Shown here piece by piece: positions 5,454 to 6,395 of a stretch of DNA of 6,395 nt. The stretch is from an uncultured Bacteroidota bacterium (GTDB taxonomy: Bacteria > Bacteroidota > Bacteroidia > Bacteroidales > CAIWKO01), in assembly GCA_937934705.1 (NCBI GenBank), contig CALGYY010000188.1:1-6395 (forward strand). Direction: 5' to 3'. A program made the translations under genes and the position numbers. The notes under the pieces are model-generated. The model was not told the DNA's origin, ran no database searches, and saw only the letters and a program-made list of their open reading frames with translations. Position 1 is the first letter of the stretch. Every line of letters starts with the position of its first letter.

Positions 5454-6395
5454 GAACAGAACACCGGATTCAGAAAGAGCCTGAACCTCTTTGATTCCAC
5501 TGCATTGGTGGTGGGGTCTATGATCGGATCGGGCATTTTTATCGTAAGCGCCGATATGTCGCGTCAACTGGGCGCTCCCGGCTGGGTTATGCTGGCCTGG
5601 GTACTCACCGGCGTACTGACCATTTTTGCAGCCCTGAGTTACGGAGAGTTGGCGGCCATGATGCCCAAAGCGGGCGGACAGTACGTTTACCTGAGGGAGG
5701 CCTACAATCCCATGACGGGATTTTTGTATGGCTGGACCTTGTTTCTGATCATACAAACCGGAACCATCGCAGCGGTGGCCATGGCTTTTGCCAAGTTTCT
5801 CGGCGTTTTGTTCCCGTGGTTTTCCGAGCAACGAATCTGGCTCGATCTGGGATTTATCCGATTCAATATTGCGCAGTTGGTGGCCATCGCCAGCATCCTC
5901 CTGCTCACCTGGATCAACAGCCGGGGGATCAGGCTGGGCAAGGTGATTCAGAACAGTTTCTCGCTGACCAAGATCATCGTGCTTTTCGCTTTTATACTCA
6001 TCGGGCTGATCTGGGCAAGAAACGGCACAGCCATACAACTGAACTGGGAAATATTGTGGGATGCACAGCAGACGGGCGCTGACGGTCAGCCGCTGAAGCT
6101 TGCCGGTTTTGCACTGGTAGCAGCCATGGGGGCTGCCATGGTCGGTTCCCTCTTCTCATCTGATGCTTGGAACAATATCACTTTTACCGCAGGTGAAGTT
6201 GTGAATCCTAAAAAGAACATCCCGCTTAGCCTGTTTTTCGGTACACTCATCGTAACCGTACTTTATCTGCTGGCCAACCTGGTCTATATGCAAACCCTTC
6301 CTCTCAGGGGAATTCAGGAAGGTGCTGATGCCGTGAGCCGGGGTATGCAGTTCGCCACCAACGACAGGCTGGGAACTGCATCCATGGAAGGTGTT
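5451..6395 (+). CDS. APC-superfamily amino-acid permease (3' end cut by window)
   Basis: The 315 residues in the window are the N-terminal two thirds of an amino-acid permease of the APC superfamily, which usually has about 440-500 residues and twelve membrane helices. It moves amino acids across the inner membrane, often as exchanger or proton symporter; the SteT/LAT-like exchanger branch is the closest by eye, but the substrate is unknown. Evidence: L11-N-L-F-D-S-T-A-L-V-V-G22-S-M-I-G-S-G-I-F30, the unwound helix-1 motif that binds the amino acid backbone; then A-L-S-Y-G-E-L-A-A-M-M-P-K-A-G-G-Q-Y-V-Y-L, typical of helices 2-3; and a helix-6 region with S-S-D238-A-W240-N followed by F-T-A-G-E-V-V-N-P-K-K-N-I-P, the loop common in this family. 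I see no frame break. It starts 14 bases after the DUF4340-like gene, with no terminator between, so transcription may continue from the gldFG unit. Start at TTG 5451 is the least certain part. Confidence 0.9.
   Translation, partial: MEQNTGFRKSLNLFDSTALVVGSMIGSGIFIVSADMSRQLGAPGWVMLAWVLTGVLTIFAALSYGELAAMMPKAGGQYVYLREAYNPMTGFLYGWTLFLIIQTGTIAAVAMAFAKFLGVLFPWFSEQRIWLDLGFIRFNIAQLVAIASILLLTWINSRGIRLGKVIQNSFSLTKIIVLFAFILIGLIWARNGTAIQLNWEILWDAQQTGADGQPLKLAGFALVAAMGAAMVGSLFSSDAWNNITFTAGEVVNPKKNIPLSLFFGTLIVTVLYLLANLVYMQTLPLRGIQEGADAVSRGMQFATNDRLGTASMEGV

Noticed and set aside
5433..6038. Minus-strand open frame of 201 residues opposite the permease
   Set aside because: The composition (rich in His, Gln, Asp, Pro) is what an antisense reading of hydrophobic membrane-protein codons gives. 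The plus-strand permease frame has clear APC motifs throughout.

Overview
The window looks like chromosomal DNA from a member of the Bacteroidota. Two genes are recognisable as gldF and gldG, the ABC-transporter pair typical of that phylum. Upstream of one gene there is a good match to the Bacteroidota -7 promoter motif (TAnnTTTG), and Shine-Dalgarno sites are generally weak. Base composition is moderate, roughly half G+C by eye, and I see no insertion sequence, CRISPR array, phage gene, rRNA or tRNA.

Layout: positions 1-213 are an edge region with no supported gene, only two short G+C-rich hairpins. A minus-strand ywbE-like gene (214-408) follows. It is divergent from a plus-strand pair formed by a short-chain dehydrogenase/reductase (539-1348) and a very acidic small protein of unknown function (1345-1782), which overlap by four bases (ATGA). 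After a 61-base gap comes a tight three-gene unit: gldF (1844-2572), gldG (2574-4343, one base after gldF) and a DUF4340-like membrane-anchored protein (4351-5436, seven bases after gldG). Fourteen bases later an APC-superfamily amino-acid permease appears to begin at a TTG codon (5451) and runs off the right edge.

How the genes work together: GldF is the membrane permease of an ABC-2 type exporter. GldG is its auxiliary subunit, with a large extracytoplasmic domain between two membrane helices. The DUF4340-like protein has one N-terminal membrane anchor and a large predicted periplasmic domain, so it is plausibly a third component of the same complex. No ATPase (GldA) gene lies in the window, so the energising subunit must be encoded elsewhere. 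The SDR, the acidic protein, YwbE and the permease have no evident functional tie to the transporter.

I found no convincing evidence of a wholly new system. The points most worth a second look are the GldF-GldG-DUF4340 unit without its ATPase, the acidic protein coupled to the SDR, and the non-ATG start of the permease.
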